DNA from: Zongyangia hominis
GTDB lineage: Bacteria; Bacillota; Clostridia; Oscillospirales; Ruminococcaceae
DNA length: 64,000 nt
NCBI RefSeq assembly: GCF_014385095.1
Contig: NZ_JACRTC010000001.1
Span: forward strand, 558,001 to 622,000
Direction of reading: 5' to 3'
Below, in pieces: positions 54,053 to 62,975 of the stretch; position 1 is the first letter of the stretch, and each line of letters opens with the position of its first letter. The notes beneath the pieces are model-generated. The model worked only from the letters and a program-made list of their open reading frames with translations, had not been told where the DNA came from and did no database searches. Made by a program: the position numbers and the translations under genes.

Positions 54053-54646
54053 ATGCAAGCGCACTCCAAACGGCACAAAATTCTGCTGCTTTTTCTCACC
54101 TTCCTCAAAATCGGCGCTTTTACCTTTGGCGGCGGTTACGCCATGATCGCGCTGATGCAGCGGGAGGTGGTGGAAAAGCGCCACTGGATTACCGACGAAG
54201 ACATCATGGACATCATCACCATCGCGGAATCGACACCCGGCGTCATCGCCGTCAATTCCGCCACCTTTATCGGCTATAAGACCGCCGGATTCTGGGGCGC
54301 TTTCTTTGCCACGCTGGGGGTGACGCTTCCGTCTTTTGTGGTCATCTCGGTAATCTCGTTATTTTTTGTCCAGTTTAAAAGCCTGAAAATTGTGGCTTAT
54401 GCTTTCGAGGGTATCCGGGCGGGCATCGCGGTACTCATTGTCAGCGCCGTCATCAAGCTCTCCAAATACTGCCCCAAGGACCTTTTCAGCTTCCTGCTGG
54501 CCGCCCTCGCCTTTTTTGCTTCGGCCTTCTTTGACGTCAGTTCCATCTACCTGCTCCTCACCGGCATGATGTGCGGCATTGTTTACCAGGTCATCAAGGT
54601 ACGGCGCACCTCCACCGTCTCTGGAAAGGACGGTGATGGGAAATGA
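54053..54646 (+). CDS. Chromate transporter family protein, first half-size subunit
   Basis: A membrane protein of the CHR family, 197 residues with about six helices: FLKIGAFTFGGGYAMIALMQREVVEKRHW is the signature start, followed by ESTPGVIAVNSATFIGYKTAG. Half-size CHR proteins work as heteromeric pairs; the partner follows with a 4-nt overlap (ATGA). The start 54053 is chosen because GGGGGG precedes it and it lies downstream of the promoter start site. Family members transport chromate or an unknown anion; with no chromate stress gene nearby, the physiological substrate is open. Confidence 0.93.
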   Translation: MQAHSKRHKILLLFLTFLKIGAFTFGGGYAMIALMQREVVEKRHWITDEDIMDIITIAESTPGVIAVNSATFIGYKTAGFWGAFFATLGVTLPSFVVISVISLFFVQFKSLKIVAYAFEGIRAGIAVLIVSAVIKLSKYCPKDLFSFLLAALAFFASAFFDVSSIYLLLTGMMCGIVYQVIKVRRTSTVSGKDGDGK

Positions 54647-55224
54647 TTCTGCTGACCCTCTTTTTGACCTTCTTTAAGATCGGACTCTTCACCCTCGGCG
54701 GCGGCTACGCCATGATTCCCCTCATCCAGGCGGACGTGGTGGGGAACGGCTGGATGAGCCTAGAGCAGTTCATCGATTTTATCGCCGTGGCGGAGTCCAC
54801 CCCCGGCCCCTTCGCCGTCAACACCGCCACCTTTGTCGGCTTCCGGATGGGCGGACCCCTGGGCGCGGCGGCGGCCACACTGGGCGTCGTCCTTCCCTCG
54901 TTTCTCATTATTTTGTTCATTGCCAAGTGGTTTATGAGTTTTCAGGACAACTTTTATGTGCGCTCGGCCATGACGGGACTTCGTCCGGTGATTCTGGGGC
55001 TCATTTCTTCCGCCGCCTTCACCATCGCCGTGGCCAACTTTCTCCCCGATCTGTCCAGCTTTTACGCCGCGCTTTCCAGCGTCAATGTCCGGGGTCTTGT
55101 GATCTTCGGCATCATCCTGTTTCTCAACTGTAAGTGGAAACTGCATCCCATCTGGCTCATTGTTATTTCCGGCGTTCTGGGCGTCCTGTTCTTCGGCGTG
55201 CCGGAAATGATGGGGATGATCTGA
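54643..55224 (+). CDS. Chromate transporter family protein, second half-size subunit
   Basis: 193 residues, about six helices, homologous to the preceding subunit: FFKIGLFTLGGGYAMIPLIQADVV and ESTPGPFAVNTATFVGFRMGG repeat its signatures. The two halves are thought to face opposite directions in the membrane. Coding overlap with the first subunit implies co-translation. nth follows 27 nt later on the same strand, so the operon probably continues into nth and thiT. Confidence 0.93.
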   Translation: MILLTLFLTFFKIGLFTLGGGYAMIPLIQADVVGNGWMSLEQFIDFIAVAESTPGPFAVNTATFVGFRMGGPLGAAAATLGVVLPSFLIILFIAKWFMSFQDNFYVRSAMTGLRPVILGLISSAAFTIAVANFLPDLSSFYAALSSVNVRGLVIFGIILFLNCKWKLHPIWLIVISGVLGVLFFGVPEMMGMI

Positions 55225-55251
55225 TAGCTAAAATAAAGGAGGGACTACCCT

Positions 55252-55899
55252 ATGACCAAAAAACAGCGGGCGCTCGCCGTTATTGACCGCCTCAAGAAAA
55301 AATATCCTGACGCCATCTGTTCCCTGACCTACCGCAAAGACTATGAGCTGCTTATCGCCACCCGGCTTTCCGCCCAGTGCACCGACGCCCGGGTCAACGT
55401 GGTGACCAAGGACCTGTTCAACGTCTTTCCCACCGTGGAATCCTTTGCGAGTGCAGAGCTCACCCAGGTGGAGGACATCGTCAAGCCCTGCGGTCTTTAC
55501 AAAACCAAAGCCAAATCCATTGTAGAGATGTGCAAAATCCTAGTGGAAAAATATGACGGCAAAGTTCCCGGCAGCATGGAGGAGCTCCTCTCGCTGCCCG
55601 GCGTGGGACGGAAAACCGCCAACCTCATCATGGGGGACGTCTTCCACGCGCCCGCCATCGTCTGCGACACCCACTGCATCCGCATCACCAATCTTTTAGG
55701 CCTCACCGACACCAAGGACCCCGCCAAGTGCGAGGAACAGCTGCGGAAAATCCTTCCGCCCGAGGAATCCAGCGACCTCTGCCACCGGTTTGTCCTATTT
55801 GGACGGGAAACCTGCGTGGCCCGGCGGCCCGACTGCCTGAACTGCGTGCTGAAAGACGTGTGTCAGCACGGCGCTTCCCTTCCCACCGACAATCAGTAA
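55252..55899 (+). CDS. nth: Endonuclease III
   Basis: DNA glycosylase and AP lyase for oxidised pyrimidines. 215 residues: HhH motif LPGVGRKTAN with catalytic K121, catalytic D139 in VCDTHC, and the [4Fe-4S] ligands CVARRPDCLNCVLKDVC at the C-terminus (C-x6-C-x2-C-x5-C). All residues line up with E. coli Nth K120 and D138. AAAGGAGGG lies eight nt upstream of the ATG. Confidence 0.97.
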   Translation: MTKKQRALAVIDRLKKKYPDAICSLTYRKDYELLIATRLSAQCTDARVNVVTKDLFNVFPTVESFASAELTQVEDIVKPCGLYKTKAKSIVEMCKILVEKYDGKVPGSMEELLSLPGVGRKTANLIMGDVFHAPAIVCDTHCIRITNLLGLTDTKDPAKCEEQLRKILPPEESSDLCHRFVLFGRETCVARRPDCLNCVLKDVCQHGASLPTDNQ

Positions 55900-55915
55900 G
55901 AAAGGAAACTGCAAC

Positions 55916-56545
55916 ATGGGACAATTCCGCACCCGCCGGATGGTGGAAAGCGCGCTGTTTATCGCTATGACCGCCGTCCTTTACATCATCAAGATTTTCC
56001 AGCTGCCCTACGGCGGCGCCGTGACGCTGGTGAGTATGCTGCCTCTGCTCATCCTCTCCTACCGATACGGCGTCAAATGGGGGATGTTCTCGGGCTTTGT
56101 CTGCGGCATCCTGCTCATGCTCGTGGACGCCGCCGGCGGCATTTTTAAAGGAGCTTCCCTGGGCGCCACGCTGGGGACCGTGGCTCTGGACTACCTGGCG
56201 GCTTTCGCCGTGCTGGGACTATCGGGACTCTTCCGTGGCAAGACCAAGCGCCCCGCCACCGATCTGGTGCTGGGCGCCGTGGCGGCGGGACTTATCCGCT
56301 ATGTGGTCCACGTCATCTCCGGCTTTATCTTCTTTGGCTCCTACGCCGAGTGGTTTTTTTCCCAGGACGGCTTTACCCTGGGCTCCCAGATTCTTGGGCG
56401 CTATACCGGGGCACTCCTATCGGCCATCTATTCCGCCGTCTATAACGCCACCTTCATGGCGCCGGAAATCATCCTTACGGCCATCGCCGCCGGTATCCTC
56501 GGCGCGGCCCTCAAAGACCGCTTGACAGCCGATGTGAGAAAATAA
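55916..56545 (+). CDS. thiT: Energy-coupled thiamine transporter ThiT
   Basis: Substrate-binding S component of an ECF vitamin importer. 209 residues with six hydrophobic helices: LFIAMTAVLYIIKIFQLPYGG, MLPLLILSYRYGVKWGMFSGFVCG and the GSYAEWFF loop are typical of ThiT, whose pocket aromatic residues lie in these segments. It starts 16 nt after nth. No TPP riboswitch is present immediately upstream, unlike many thiT genes, so expression probably follows the upstream operon. The ECF ATPases and EcfT are elsewhere. Confidence 0.92.
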   Translation: MGQFRTRRMVESALFIAMTAVLYIIKIFQLPYGGAVTLVSMLPLLILSYRYGVKWGMFSGFVCGILLMLVDAAGGIFKGASLGATLGTVALDYLAAFAVLGLSGLFRGKTKRPATDLVLGAVAAGLIRYVVHVISGFIFFGSYAEWFFSQDGFTLGSQILGRYTGALLSAIYSAVYNATFMAPEIILTAIAAGILGAALKDRLTADVRK

Positions 56546-56553
56546 ACCAAAAT

Positions 56554-56590
56554 AAAAAGGAGGCCGCTCCATGGGAGCGGCCTCCTTTTT
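56554..56590. terminator. Bidirectional terminator between thiT and the thioesterase gene
   Basis: AAAAAGGAGGCCGCTCC pairs with its exact complement across a 3-nt loop, giving U-tracts in both directions. Confidence 0.93.
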
Positions 56591-56621
56591 ATTTGATGCG
56601 CCATGTTCCGCGCGGCAGCCT

Positions 56622-57011
56622 TTAACCCAGCTTCGCGTACGCCTTCTGGCGGAATTTCTCCTTTTTGACGATAAATCGCTTGTGTGTCCCCTCCCCGATG
56701 AGGCCCGCTTCGTCATAGGCCTTGACGATGAAGGTGATCTCCCGGCCGTCGACCTCCGCGATCTCCGCCTCGGCACGGACCTTCATCCCCACAGGGGTGG
56801 CCGCCAGATGGGTCACGTTGACCAGGGTGCCCACCGAGGACATACCGTCCTCCAAAAACTGCTGGCAGCAGGTGGCGGACGCCTCTTCAATGAGGGCGAC
56901 CATCATGGGGGTGGCGAAGACGTCGATCTCCCCGCTACCCACCGCACACGCTGTGTTGCGCTCTGTTACCGTGGTTTCCTTTATGAGCTTCGCTCCAATT
57001 TCTATTTCCAT
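56622..57011 (-). CDS. FlK-like hotdog-fold thioesterase
   Basis: A cytosolic hotdog-fold acyl-CoA thioesterase of 129 residues. VFATPMMVALIEEAS and GTLVNVTHLAATPVG carry Thr34, Glu42 and His68, with exactly the spacing (8 and 26) of the catalytic Thr42, Glu50 and His76 of fluoroacetyl-CoA thioesterase FlK. Most relatives in anaerobes act on other short acyl-CoAs, so fluoroacetate resistance should not be assumed. It lies 84 nt downstream of clpC on the same strand and ends at a terminator. Confidence 0.87.
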   Translation of the reverse strand: MEIEIGAKLIKETTVTERNTACAVGSGEIDVFATPMMVALIEEASATCCQQFLEDGMSSVGTLVNVTHLAATPVGMKVRAEAEIAEVDGREITFIVKAYDEAGLIGEGTHKRFIVKKEKFRQKAYAKLG

Positions 57012-57095
57012 GTCCGTATCCTCTTTTCCGTCAGATTTGCCCCATCCCGACCGCCGCAGGAGGCGTCATTTTTCTGAATTTCGAGATGGCCAAAA

Positions 57096-59585
57096 TTATG
57101 ATAAACGCTTTCCCGCCATTTGTAAAGAGGCCGACTCCTCTTTTTCATCCGGGGAAAAGAAGAACTTCCCGTCGCACCAGTCGCAGAGAATCTGGTTTCC
57201 TTCCACAAACTCATTTTGCAGTAGCTTCTCGGCCAGCGGGTCCTCAATCTCGCTTTGGATGAGCCGCCGTAGAGGCCGGGCTCCGTAAGTGGCGTCATAA
57301 CCTTTCTCGGCTAGCTTTTCTATTGCCTGAGGGGTAAACCGCAGCCCGATACCGATGCCCGTGAGACGCCCGGAGAGCCTTTGTAAGAGCAGCACGGCAA
57401 TCCGTTGGACATCCTCTTCGCGCAGGCGGGAAAAGACGATGATCTCGTCGATGCGGTTGACAAACTCCGGCTTAAAGAGGCGCTTAAGTTCTTTGAGCAT
57501 GTCGTTCTTCATGGATTTATCGTCGGCCTTTCCGGTGACAAATCCCAAATTGCCGCCGTTTGCCAAGGACTGTGCGCCCAGGTTGGAGGTCATAATGATG
57601 ACGGTGTTTTTAAAATTGACCTTTCTGCCCTGGGAATCGGTCAGCACCCCGTCCTCCAAAATCTGCAACAACAGATTAAAGACGTCGGGGTGGGCCTTTT
57701 CGATCTCGTCGAAGAGAACCACGCAGTAGGGCTTGCGGCGCACCTTCTCTGTGAGCTGTCCCCCCTCGTCATAACCCACATAACCGGGAGGGGAGCCGAT
57801 GAGCTTGGACACGGCGTGCTTTTCCATATATTCCGACATATCCAGGCGAATCATGGCGTTTTCGTCGGAAAACAAACACTCGGCCAGCGCCTTGGAAAGC
57901 TCGGTCTTGCCCACGCCCGTGGGGCCTAAGAACAGGAAGGAGCCCACCGGCCGCCCCGGGTCGGAGATGCCCACCCGTCCCCGTCGGATGGCCTTGGAGA
58001 CGGCGGACACCGCCTCCTCCTGGCCCACGACCCGGCGATGGAGCGCTTCCTCCAGATGGAGCAGGCGCTCGCTCTGCTTGGTGGTGATACGGCTGACGTC
58101 GATGCCGGTGTCCGCCGAGACGATTTGCGCCACATCCTCCGCCGTCACCTGTCCCTTGTCATCGGGAGCCGCGGGCTCCTGCTTCGTCTGCTCCATTTTC
58201 TCTTTGAGCTGCTGCTCCTCGTCCCGCACCTTGGCCGCCAACTCAAAGTCCTGGTCGTTGATTGCCTTTTCCTTACGCTCGCTGAGCTTCTTTAGGGATT
58301 TTTCCATCTCTCCCACTCCCTCGGCGCCGGTAAAGCCCCGCAGCTTTACCCGGGACGCCGCCTCATCCATGAGATCGATGGCTTTGTCCGGAAGAAAACG
58401 GTCGCTCAGGTACCGGTCGGAGAGTCTGGCCGCCGCCTCGATGGCGTCGTCTAAGATTTTGAGTCCGTAGTGCTCCTCATATTTGACCCGGATGCCCTTG
58501 AGAATGTCCACCGTCTCCTCAATGGAGGGCTCCTCGATCATGACGCTCTGAAAGCGGCGCTCCAACGCGCTGTCCTTTTCGATAAAGCGCCGGTATTCCT
58601 CGGTGGTGGTAGCGCCCACTACCTGGATTTCCCCCCGGGCCAGCTGGGGCTTTAAGATGTTGGCGGCGTCCACCGCGCCCTCCGCGGCTCCCGCGCCTAC
58701 AATGGTGTGAACCTCGTCGATAAAAATGACGATATTGCGCGCCGCCACCACTTCTTCCAGCACCTTCTTGATGCGTTCCTCAAATTCGCCCCGATACTTG
58801 GTCCCCGCCACCATGGCGCTCAAATCCATGGCCAGCACCCGCTTTTCCCGCAGGGTGTCCGGCACCGCGCCGGAAACGATCTTTTGCGCCAGCCCCTCCA
58901 CCACCGCCGTCTTGCCGACGCCGGGTTCGCCGATGAGACAGGGATTATTCTTAGTACGGCGGGAGAGGATTTGGATGACCCGTTCGATCTCCTTTTCCCG
59001 TCCCACCACCGGGTCCAACTGATTTTCCCTCGCCTTTTGGGTCATATCCTTACAGAACTTATCCAGATTGGGGGTCTTACACTCCCCCGGCCGGGCGGAC
59101 TGCCCATAGCTTCGGGGCAGGGCCGACTTGCCCGAGGGTGTTCCTTCGATGCCCATGACCTCGTAAAGCTGGGCGCAGATCATCTCGCAGCTGATATTTT
59201 CCTCTTTTAAAAAGCGTACCGCATAGCTGTCCGACTCCTTAAGAATGGCCATCAAAATGTGTTCGGTCCCCACCATGGCGTGGCCCATCAGTTTCGCTTC
59301 AATGAGGGACAGCTCCAAAATCCGCTTGCACCGGGGGGTAAAATCCCCCGGCGACAGCACCGATTTGATACCTCGGCCCACGGTGAGTATCAGCTTTTTT
59401 CGGATTTCCTCCGCCGTCACTCCCTTTTGGGTCAATATTTGATAAGCCACCCCGCTGCCCTCGCTGAGGAGCCCCACCAGCAGATGCTCGCTGCCGATAT
59501 AGGTGTGCCCGAGGTTTTCCGCCTCACCCATGGCGGCATTGATGGCGTTATTGGCTTTTTGTGTAAAGCCATTGAATTTGAACAT
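57096..59585 (-). CDS. clpC: ATP-dependent Clp protease ATP-binding subunit ClpC
   Basis: AAA+ unfoldase that feeds proteins to ClpP. 829 residues: duplicated Clp-N domain ([29 protein letters not shown]), AAA-1 with GEPGVGKTA, a UVR segment (about 415-460, [17 protein letters not shown]), AAA-2 with GPTGVGKTE, and the C-terminal D2-small domain. Walker B reads IFIDEVHT and VLFDEIEK. Unlike the classic ctsR-mcsA-mcsB-clpC operon, no ctsR or mcs genes flank it, so its heat-shock regulation must differ. Confidence 0.96.
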   Translation of the reverse strand: MFKFNGFTQKANNAINAAMGEAENLGHTYIGSEHLLVGLLSEGSGVAYQILTQKGVTAEEIRKKLILTVGRGIKSVLSPGDFTPRCKRILELSLIEAKLMGHAMVGTEHILMAILKESDSYAVRFLKEENISCEMICAQLYEVMGIEGTPSGKSALPRSYGQSARPGECKTPNLDKFCKDMTQKARENQLDPVVGREKEIERVIQILSRRTKNNPCLIGEPGVGKTAVVEGLAQKIVSGAVPDTLREKRVLAMDLSAMVAGTKYRGEFEERIKKVLEEVVAARNIVIFIDEVHTIVGAGAAEGAVDAANILKPQLARGEIQVVGATTTEEYRRFIEKDSALERRFQSVMIEEPSIEETVDILKGIRVKYEEHYGLKILDDAIEAAARLSDRYLSDRFLPDKAIDLMDEAASRVKLRGFTGAEGVGEMEKSLKKLSERKEKAINDQDFELAAKVRDEEQQLKEKMEQTKQEPAAPDDKGQVTAEDVAQIVSADTGIDVSRITTKQSERLLHLEEALHRRVVGQEEAVSAVSKAIRRGRVGISDPGRPVGSFLFLGPTGVGKTELSKALAECLFSDENAMIRLDMSEYMEKHAVSKLIGSPPGYVGYDEGGQLTEKVRRKPYCVVLFDEIEKAHPDVFNLLLQILEDGVLTDSQGRKVNFKNTVIIMTSNLGAQSLANGGNLGFVTGKADDKSMKNDMLKELKRLFKPEFVNRIDEIIVFSRLREEDVQRIAVLLLQRLSGRLTGIGIGLRFTPQAIEKLAEKGYDATYGARPLRRLIQSEIEDPLAEKLLQNEFVEGNQILCDWCDGKFFFSPDEKEESASLQMAGKRLS

Positions 59586-59813
59586 GTTTTTCCTCCGCTT
59601 CTATCTGCATGTGATTGGGTGCCTTCGTGTTTCCCTGCTCCCTTCTATTCTATGTAAATATCTTGTGCTGTTTAAAATTTAAATATGCTCTTTCGTAGGA
59701 GGAAATCAAGGCGGTCTTTCTTAACCGCTAACATCATGGGCTTTACTCTCCTCTAAAATGGAAGAGGACAGTTGTCCATTATTTTTAAAAATAAATAGAA
59801 AGCAAAAGAGTGT

Positions 59814-59842
59814 AACACCTTTTTGCCCAATCACATAGGATA
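59814..59842 (+). promoter_or_regulatory. Sigma-K-type promoter of the Cys/Gly membrane peptide
   Basis: AACA (59814-59817), a 16-bp spacer and CATAGGATA (59834-59842) match mACm-n16-CATAnnnTA. The -10 nonamer and the spacing are the same as at 53094-53122. Start would lie near 59849, 24 nt before the ATG. Confidence 0.65.
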
Positions 59843-59872
59843 ACATGAAAACTTTTTAAGGAGGAAACTCAT

Positions 59873-60025
59873 ATGTGTAACTGTAATTGTGGTTTTGGTG
59901 GCGGCTGTTCTTGGATCATTATACTTATTCTCCTGCTGTGCTGCTGTGGTGGCAATGGCAACGGCTATGCTACTTACAACAACGGCGGCTGCGGCTGTAA
60001 CAATGGCTGCGGATGCTGCGACTAA
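59873..60025 (+). CDS. 50-residue Cys/Gly-rich membrane peptide
   Basis: A tiny protein with AAGGAGGAAA seven nt before the ATG. An N-terminal Cys/Gly cap (MCNCNCGFGGGC) leads into one hydrophobic helix (SWIIILILLL), a CCC cluster and a Gly/Asn/Cys-rich tail (NNGGCGCNNGCGCCD). In total 13 cysteines. The layout, a glycine-rich head then a single helix, recalls the YjcZ/SscA-type small spore-coat peptides, but the cysteine content is much higher and no firm family match is claimed. It has a sigma-K-like promoter and its own terminator. Its shortness would hide it from routine gene calling. Confidence 0.7.
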   Translation: MCNCNCGFGGGCSWIIILILLLCCCGGNGNGYATYNNGGCGCNNGCGCCD

Positions 60026-60050
60026 TCAAAACCTCGTTTCCTCAAGCGGC

Positions 60051-60085
60051 AAAAAAAGAGAGCGCCTATGGCGCTCTCTTTTTTT
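60051..60085 (+). terminator. Terminator after the Cys/Gly membrane peptide
   Basis: AAAAAAAGAGAGCGCC pairs with GGCGCTCTCTTTTTTT around a 3-nt loop, 26 bp past the stop codon. Between it and 60231 nothing further is seen. Confidence 0.93.
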
Positions 60086-60231
60086 GTAAGGAAAACTAAA
60101 CATCCATTCCCCCCAGCCAACCAATATAAGGCTAATGCCTATGTAAGACGCAGGAGGGACAAACGCGCGACGCGATCTTTTTTCTTACTATCCAATAGCT
60201 ACCGCATACCGGCCTTTTGGACGGCATAACG

Positions 60232-60504
60232 CTAGACAGCTGCGCTCTCTCTTTGCTCTTCCAGCATCTGGGTCAGGGCCTTGGCCAGCTGATCGGGGCA
60301 GGAAGTCTGTTTAAAGCCGCATTTGATACCGGAGAGGGTGTCGATCACTTCCTGGGCGGGACGGCCCTCCACCAATCGGGCGATGCCCTGGGCGTTGCCG
60401 TGGCATCCACCGGCAAAACGGCAGGACCGAATGATCTGATGCTCATCAATTTCCAGTTGGATTTCCCGGGAACAAACGCCCCGGGGCTTAAAGCTCATCT
60501 GCAT
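60232..60504 (-). CDS. TSCPD domain protein (TIGR03905 type)
   Basis: A 90-residue protein matching the stand-alone TSCPD family: VCSREIQLEIDE, GGCHGNAQGIARLVEG, and GIKCGFKQTSCPDQLAKAL, where the name-giving TSCPD motif is intact. The same domain occurs at the C-terminus of some class II ribonucleotide reductases, and its conserved cysteines may bind metal or pass electrons. It starts behind GGAGAGAGG, 22 nt after malic enzyme, in the same operon. Function of the free form unknown. Confidence 0.9.
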   Translation of the reverse strand: MQMSFKPRGVCSREIQLEIDEHQIIRSCRFAGGCHGNAQGIARLVEGRPAQEVIDTLSGIKCGFKQTSCPDQLAKALTQMLEEQRESAAV

Positions 60505-60526
60505 GTAAAACCTCTCTCCTTTTGCG

Positions 60527-61699
60527 TTAGATTCTCGCCATGCCGGTCTTCACCGCGCAGTCGGCCACCGCTTTGGCCACCATCTGGGCCACCCGGGGGT
60601 CTAAAGGATTGGGCAATATATGTTCCGCGTCCAGCTCTTCGTCAGATACGATGGAAGCGATGGCATAGGCCGCCGCCCCTTTCATTTCCTCGGTGATGTC
60701 CCGAGCACGCACCTGAAGAGCGCCCCTAAAGATACCGGGGAAGGCTAAGACATTGTTGATCTGGTTGGGGAAGTCGGAGCGGCCGGTGCCCACCACCTTG
60801 GCCCCGGCGGCCTTGGCTTCGTCGGGCATGATTTCCGGGGTGGGGTTTGCCATGGCGAAGATGATGGGCTGCTCCTTCATCCCGGCGATCATTTCCGGGG
60901 TGAGCAGTCCGGGGCGGGACACGCCGATGAAGACATCGGCCCCTTTGAGCGCGTCGGCCAAAGAGCCCGTCACTTTCTCACGGTTGGTGATCTTGGCCAT
61001 CTCTTTTTGCGCCTCGTTGAGCCAGTCGGCGCCCTCACAGACGGCCCCGCCGATATCGCACAGGATGATCTCGCCAAAGCGCATGCTCAACAGGTGCTTG
61101 GCGATGGCGATGCCCGCGGCCCCGGCGCCGTTAATCACAATTTTAATTTCCCCCGCTTTTTTCCCCGTCACCTTGAGGGCGTTGAGGAGCGCGGCGGAAG
61201 CCACGATGGCGGTGCCGTGCTGGTCGTCGTGGAAGACCGGGATGTCGCAGCGGGCTTTGAGCTTTCTTTCGATCTCAAAGCAGCGGGGCGCGGCGATGTC
61301 CTCCAGATTGATGCCGCCGAAGCTCTTGGAGATGAGGGCCACCGTGTCCACAAAGGTGTCCACGTCCTTGGAGTCGACGCACAGCGGGAAGGCGTCCACA
61401 TCGGCAAAGGACTTAAAGAGGGCGCATTTGCCCTCCATCACCGGCATGGCGGCCTCGGGACCGATGTCGCCGAGCCCCAGCACCGCGGTACCGTCGGTGA
61501 TGACCGCCACCAGGTTACCCCGGCGGGTCAGCTCATAGGACTTCTTCGGGTCCTTCTCAATGGCGAGGCAGGGTTCCGCCACACCGGGGGTGTAGGCCAG
61601 GGAAAGGTCCTCTTTATTTTCTAACGGCGCGCGGGAGATCACTTCGATCTTTCCTTGCCACTCATAGTGTTTTTCTAGCGCTTTTTCTCTGATGTCCAT
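60527..61699 (-). CDS. NAD-dependent malic enzyme
   Basis: Oxidative decarboxylation of malate to pyruvate and CO2 with NAD(P). 390 residues, the short bacterial type without a phosphotransacetylase domain. SLAYTPGVAEPC, ITDGTAVLGLGDIGPEAAMPVMEGK, and VFHDDQHGTAIVASAALLNAL are signature segments with the catalytic Tyr/Lys and metal-binding Asp; INGAGAAGIAIAKHLL is the cofactor-binding motif. Lies between the PHP gene (15 nt gap) and the TSCPD gene. Confidence 0.95.
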   Translation of the reverse strand: MDIREKALEKHYEWQGKIEVISRAPLENKEDLSLAYTPGVAEPCLAIEKDPKKSYELTRRGNLVAVITDGTAVLGLGDIGPEAAMPVMEGKCALFKSFADVDAFPLCVDSKDVDTFVDTVALISKSFGGINLEDIAAPRCFEIERKLKARCDIPVFHDDQHGTAIVASAALLNALKVTGKKAGEIKIVINGAGAAGIAIAKHLLSMRFGEIILCDIGGAVCEGADWLNEAQKEMAKITNREKVTGSLADALKGADVFIGVSRPGLLTPEMIAGMKEQPIIFAMANPTPEIMPDEAKAAGAKVVGTGRSDFPNQINNVLAFPGIFRGALQVRARDITEEMKGAAAYAIASIVSDEELDAEHILPNPLDPRVAQMVAKAVADCAVKTGMARI

Positions 61700-61714
61700 A
61701 TATTTCCGTCCTTT

Positions 61715-62548
61715 TTATTTATTCTCTCCAAAGGCGAAGAGCCGTTCCAACGACTCCTGAGAAGTGACACAGGTACCTAAGGGATTGGGCCGGGAATTGT
61801 ACATGCCGTGAAAATCAGTGCCCCCGGTGGTAATGAGGTGGTATTGCTCCGCCACCTCCATAATACGCTCGTAATCCCCCGGTTTATTCTTCGGATGGCT
61901 TGCCTCCACCCCGTCAATGAGCCCCTTTTCGGCCAGCTCGTCGAGCAGGTCGAAGCTATCGTACACCCTCGGATGGGCCAGCACCGCGCATCCACCCGAC
62001 TGGTGGATGAGGTCCAGCGTTTCAAAAACGTCGGGATATTCCACCTTCTCATAGCACAGCCCGTGCTTTGAGTTAAAAAGCTCGTCGTAGAGCGGCCCAT
62101 AGATACCGTCACAGTATCCTAAATCAAACAGGGCGTTCATGATGTGCTGTTTGTAAATGCTTTTGCTGGGGGCGTAGTATTTGGCGATGTGGTCCATGGT
62201 GACGGGAAAGTAACGCATGACTTTTTCCACCATCTTTTGACCCGCCTTGGTGCGGCTGGCAATCACCTTGCCCAGCATCCCTTCCAGCCGGTCCGGCTTT
62301 TGCGGGAGGTAGCAGAGCATGTGCACCTTCTTTCCCCGGGCGTTGTCCACGCAGGACATCTCCACCCCGGGGATCACGCCGATGCCCACCCGTTTGCCGA
62401 TCACCGCCGCCCGGGTGGTGCCCGCCAGCGTGTCGTGGTCCGTCACAGCGATGAAGTCCAGCCCCATCCGTTTTGCATAAAAAAGCAGACTTTCCAGCCC
62501 CATGGAGCTATCCGAAAGTTTGCTGTGGCAGTGTAAGTCGCCGATCAT
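61715..62548 (-). CDS. PHP-domain phosphoesterase
   Basis: A metal-dependent phosphoesterase of 277 residues with the complete PHP motif set: GDLHCHSKLSD (H6, H8), VTDHDTLAG, an internal GVEMSC, AVLAHPRVY and TGGTDFHG. It resembles the stand-alone PHP proteins related to RNase AM (YciV), which remove phosphates from 3',5'-bisphosphates or degrade short RNA 5' ends. First gene of the operon with malic enzyme and the TSCPD gene, with a promoter at 62657-62686. Confidence 0.9.
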   Translation of the reverse strand: MIGDLHCHSKLSDSSMGLESLLFYAKRMGLDFIAVTDHDTLAGTTRAAVIGKRVGIGVIPGVEMSCVDNARGKKVHMLCYLPQKPDRLEGMLGKVIASRTKAGQKMVEKVMRYFPVTMDHIAKYYAPSKSIYKQHIMNALFDLGYCDGIYGPLYDELFNSKHGLCYEKVEYPDVFETLDLIHQSGGCAVLAHPRVYDSFDLLDELAEKGLIDGVEASHPKNKPGDYERIMEVAEQYHLITTGGTDFHGMYNSRPNPLGTCVTSQESLERLFAFGENK

Positions 62549-62656
62549 TGCTCTTCATCCTTCCCAAATGCCACGCGGCTTTGCCTCGTGGTATGGCCTA
62601 CCTTTCTGCAAGATGTCCTTCCCCCGCTGTCAAATTAAAAACATACGAACAGAGTT

Positions 62657-62686
62657 ATTATACACCATTTCTGGTTTTTCGCGCAA
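62657..62686 (-). promoter_or_regulatory. Promoter of the PHP-malic enzyme-TSCPD operon
   Basis: TTGCGC (62681-62686), an 18-bp spacer and TATAAT (62657-62662) on the minus strand. Confidence 0.6.
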
Positions 62687-62716
62687 CCGATCCCGCCTCA
62701 ATCCGTTATAAAACAC

Positions 62717-62745
62717 AAAAAGCGCCGTGAATCACGGCGCTTTTT
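62717..62745 (-). terminator. Terminator after tRNA-Gly
   Basis: AGCGCCGTGA pairs with TCACGGCGCT and is followed by TTTTT on the minus strand, just beyond the tRNA 3' end. Confidence 0.9.
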
Positions 62746-62754
62746 GTTGAAAAA

Positions 62755-62830
62755 TGGAGCGGGTTACGAGGCTCGAACTCGCTACCTCCACCTTGGCAAG
62801 GTGGCGCTCTACCAGATGAGCTAAACCCGC
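62755..62830 (-). tRNA. tRNA-Gly (anticodon GCC)
   Basis: 76 nt including an encoded CCA. Acceptor stem GCGGGTT/AACCCGC, D-arm AGCTCATCTGGTAGAGC, anticodon arm CCACCTTGCCAAGGTGG with GCC at 62795-62797, a 5-nt variable loop and T-arm GCGAGTTCGAGCCTCGT. U73, the usual discriminator for glycine, is present. It stands alone, with a terminator just downstream. Confidence 0.97.
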
Positions 62831-62975
62831 ACCCCTTCGTGCTCAATTATTATAGCAATTATCTTTTTTTCTGTCAACCCTCATTTTACCAAAATTTTTT
62901 CCGGCTCTCTTCCCCACCAAAATTTGATTTATGCTATAATAAATACCTACCCTGAAAAAAGTGAGGAAAGACTCC

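Noticed and set aside
55860..55916. TPP riboswitch before thiT
   Set aside because: Only 16 nt separate nth from thiT and no TPP consensus occurs.
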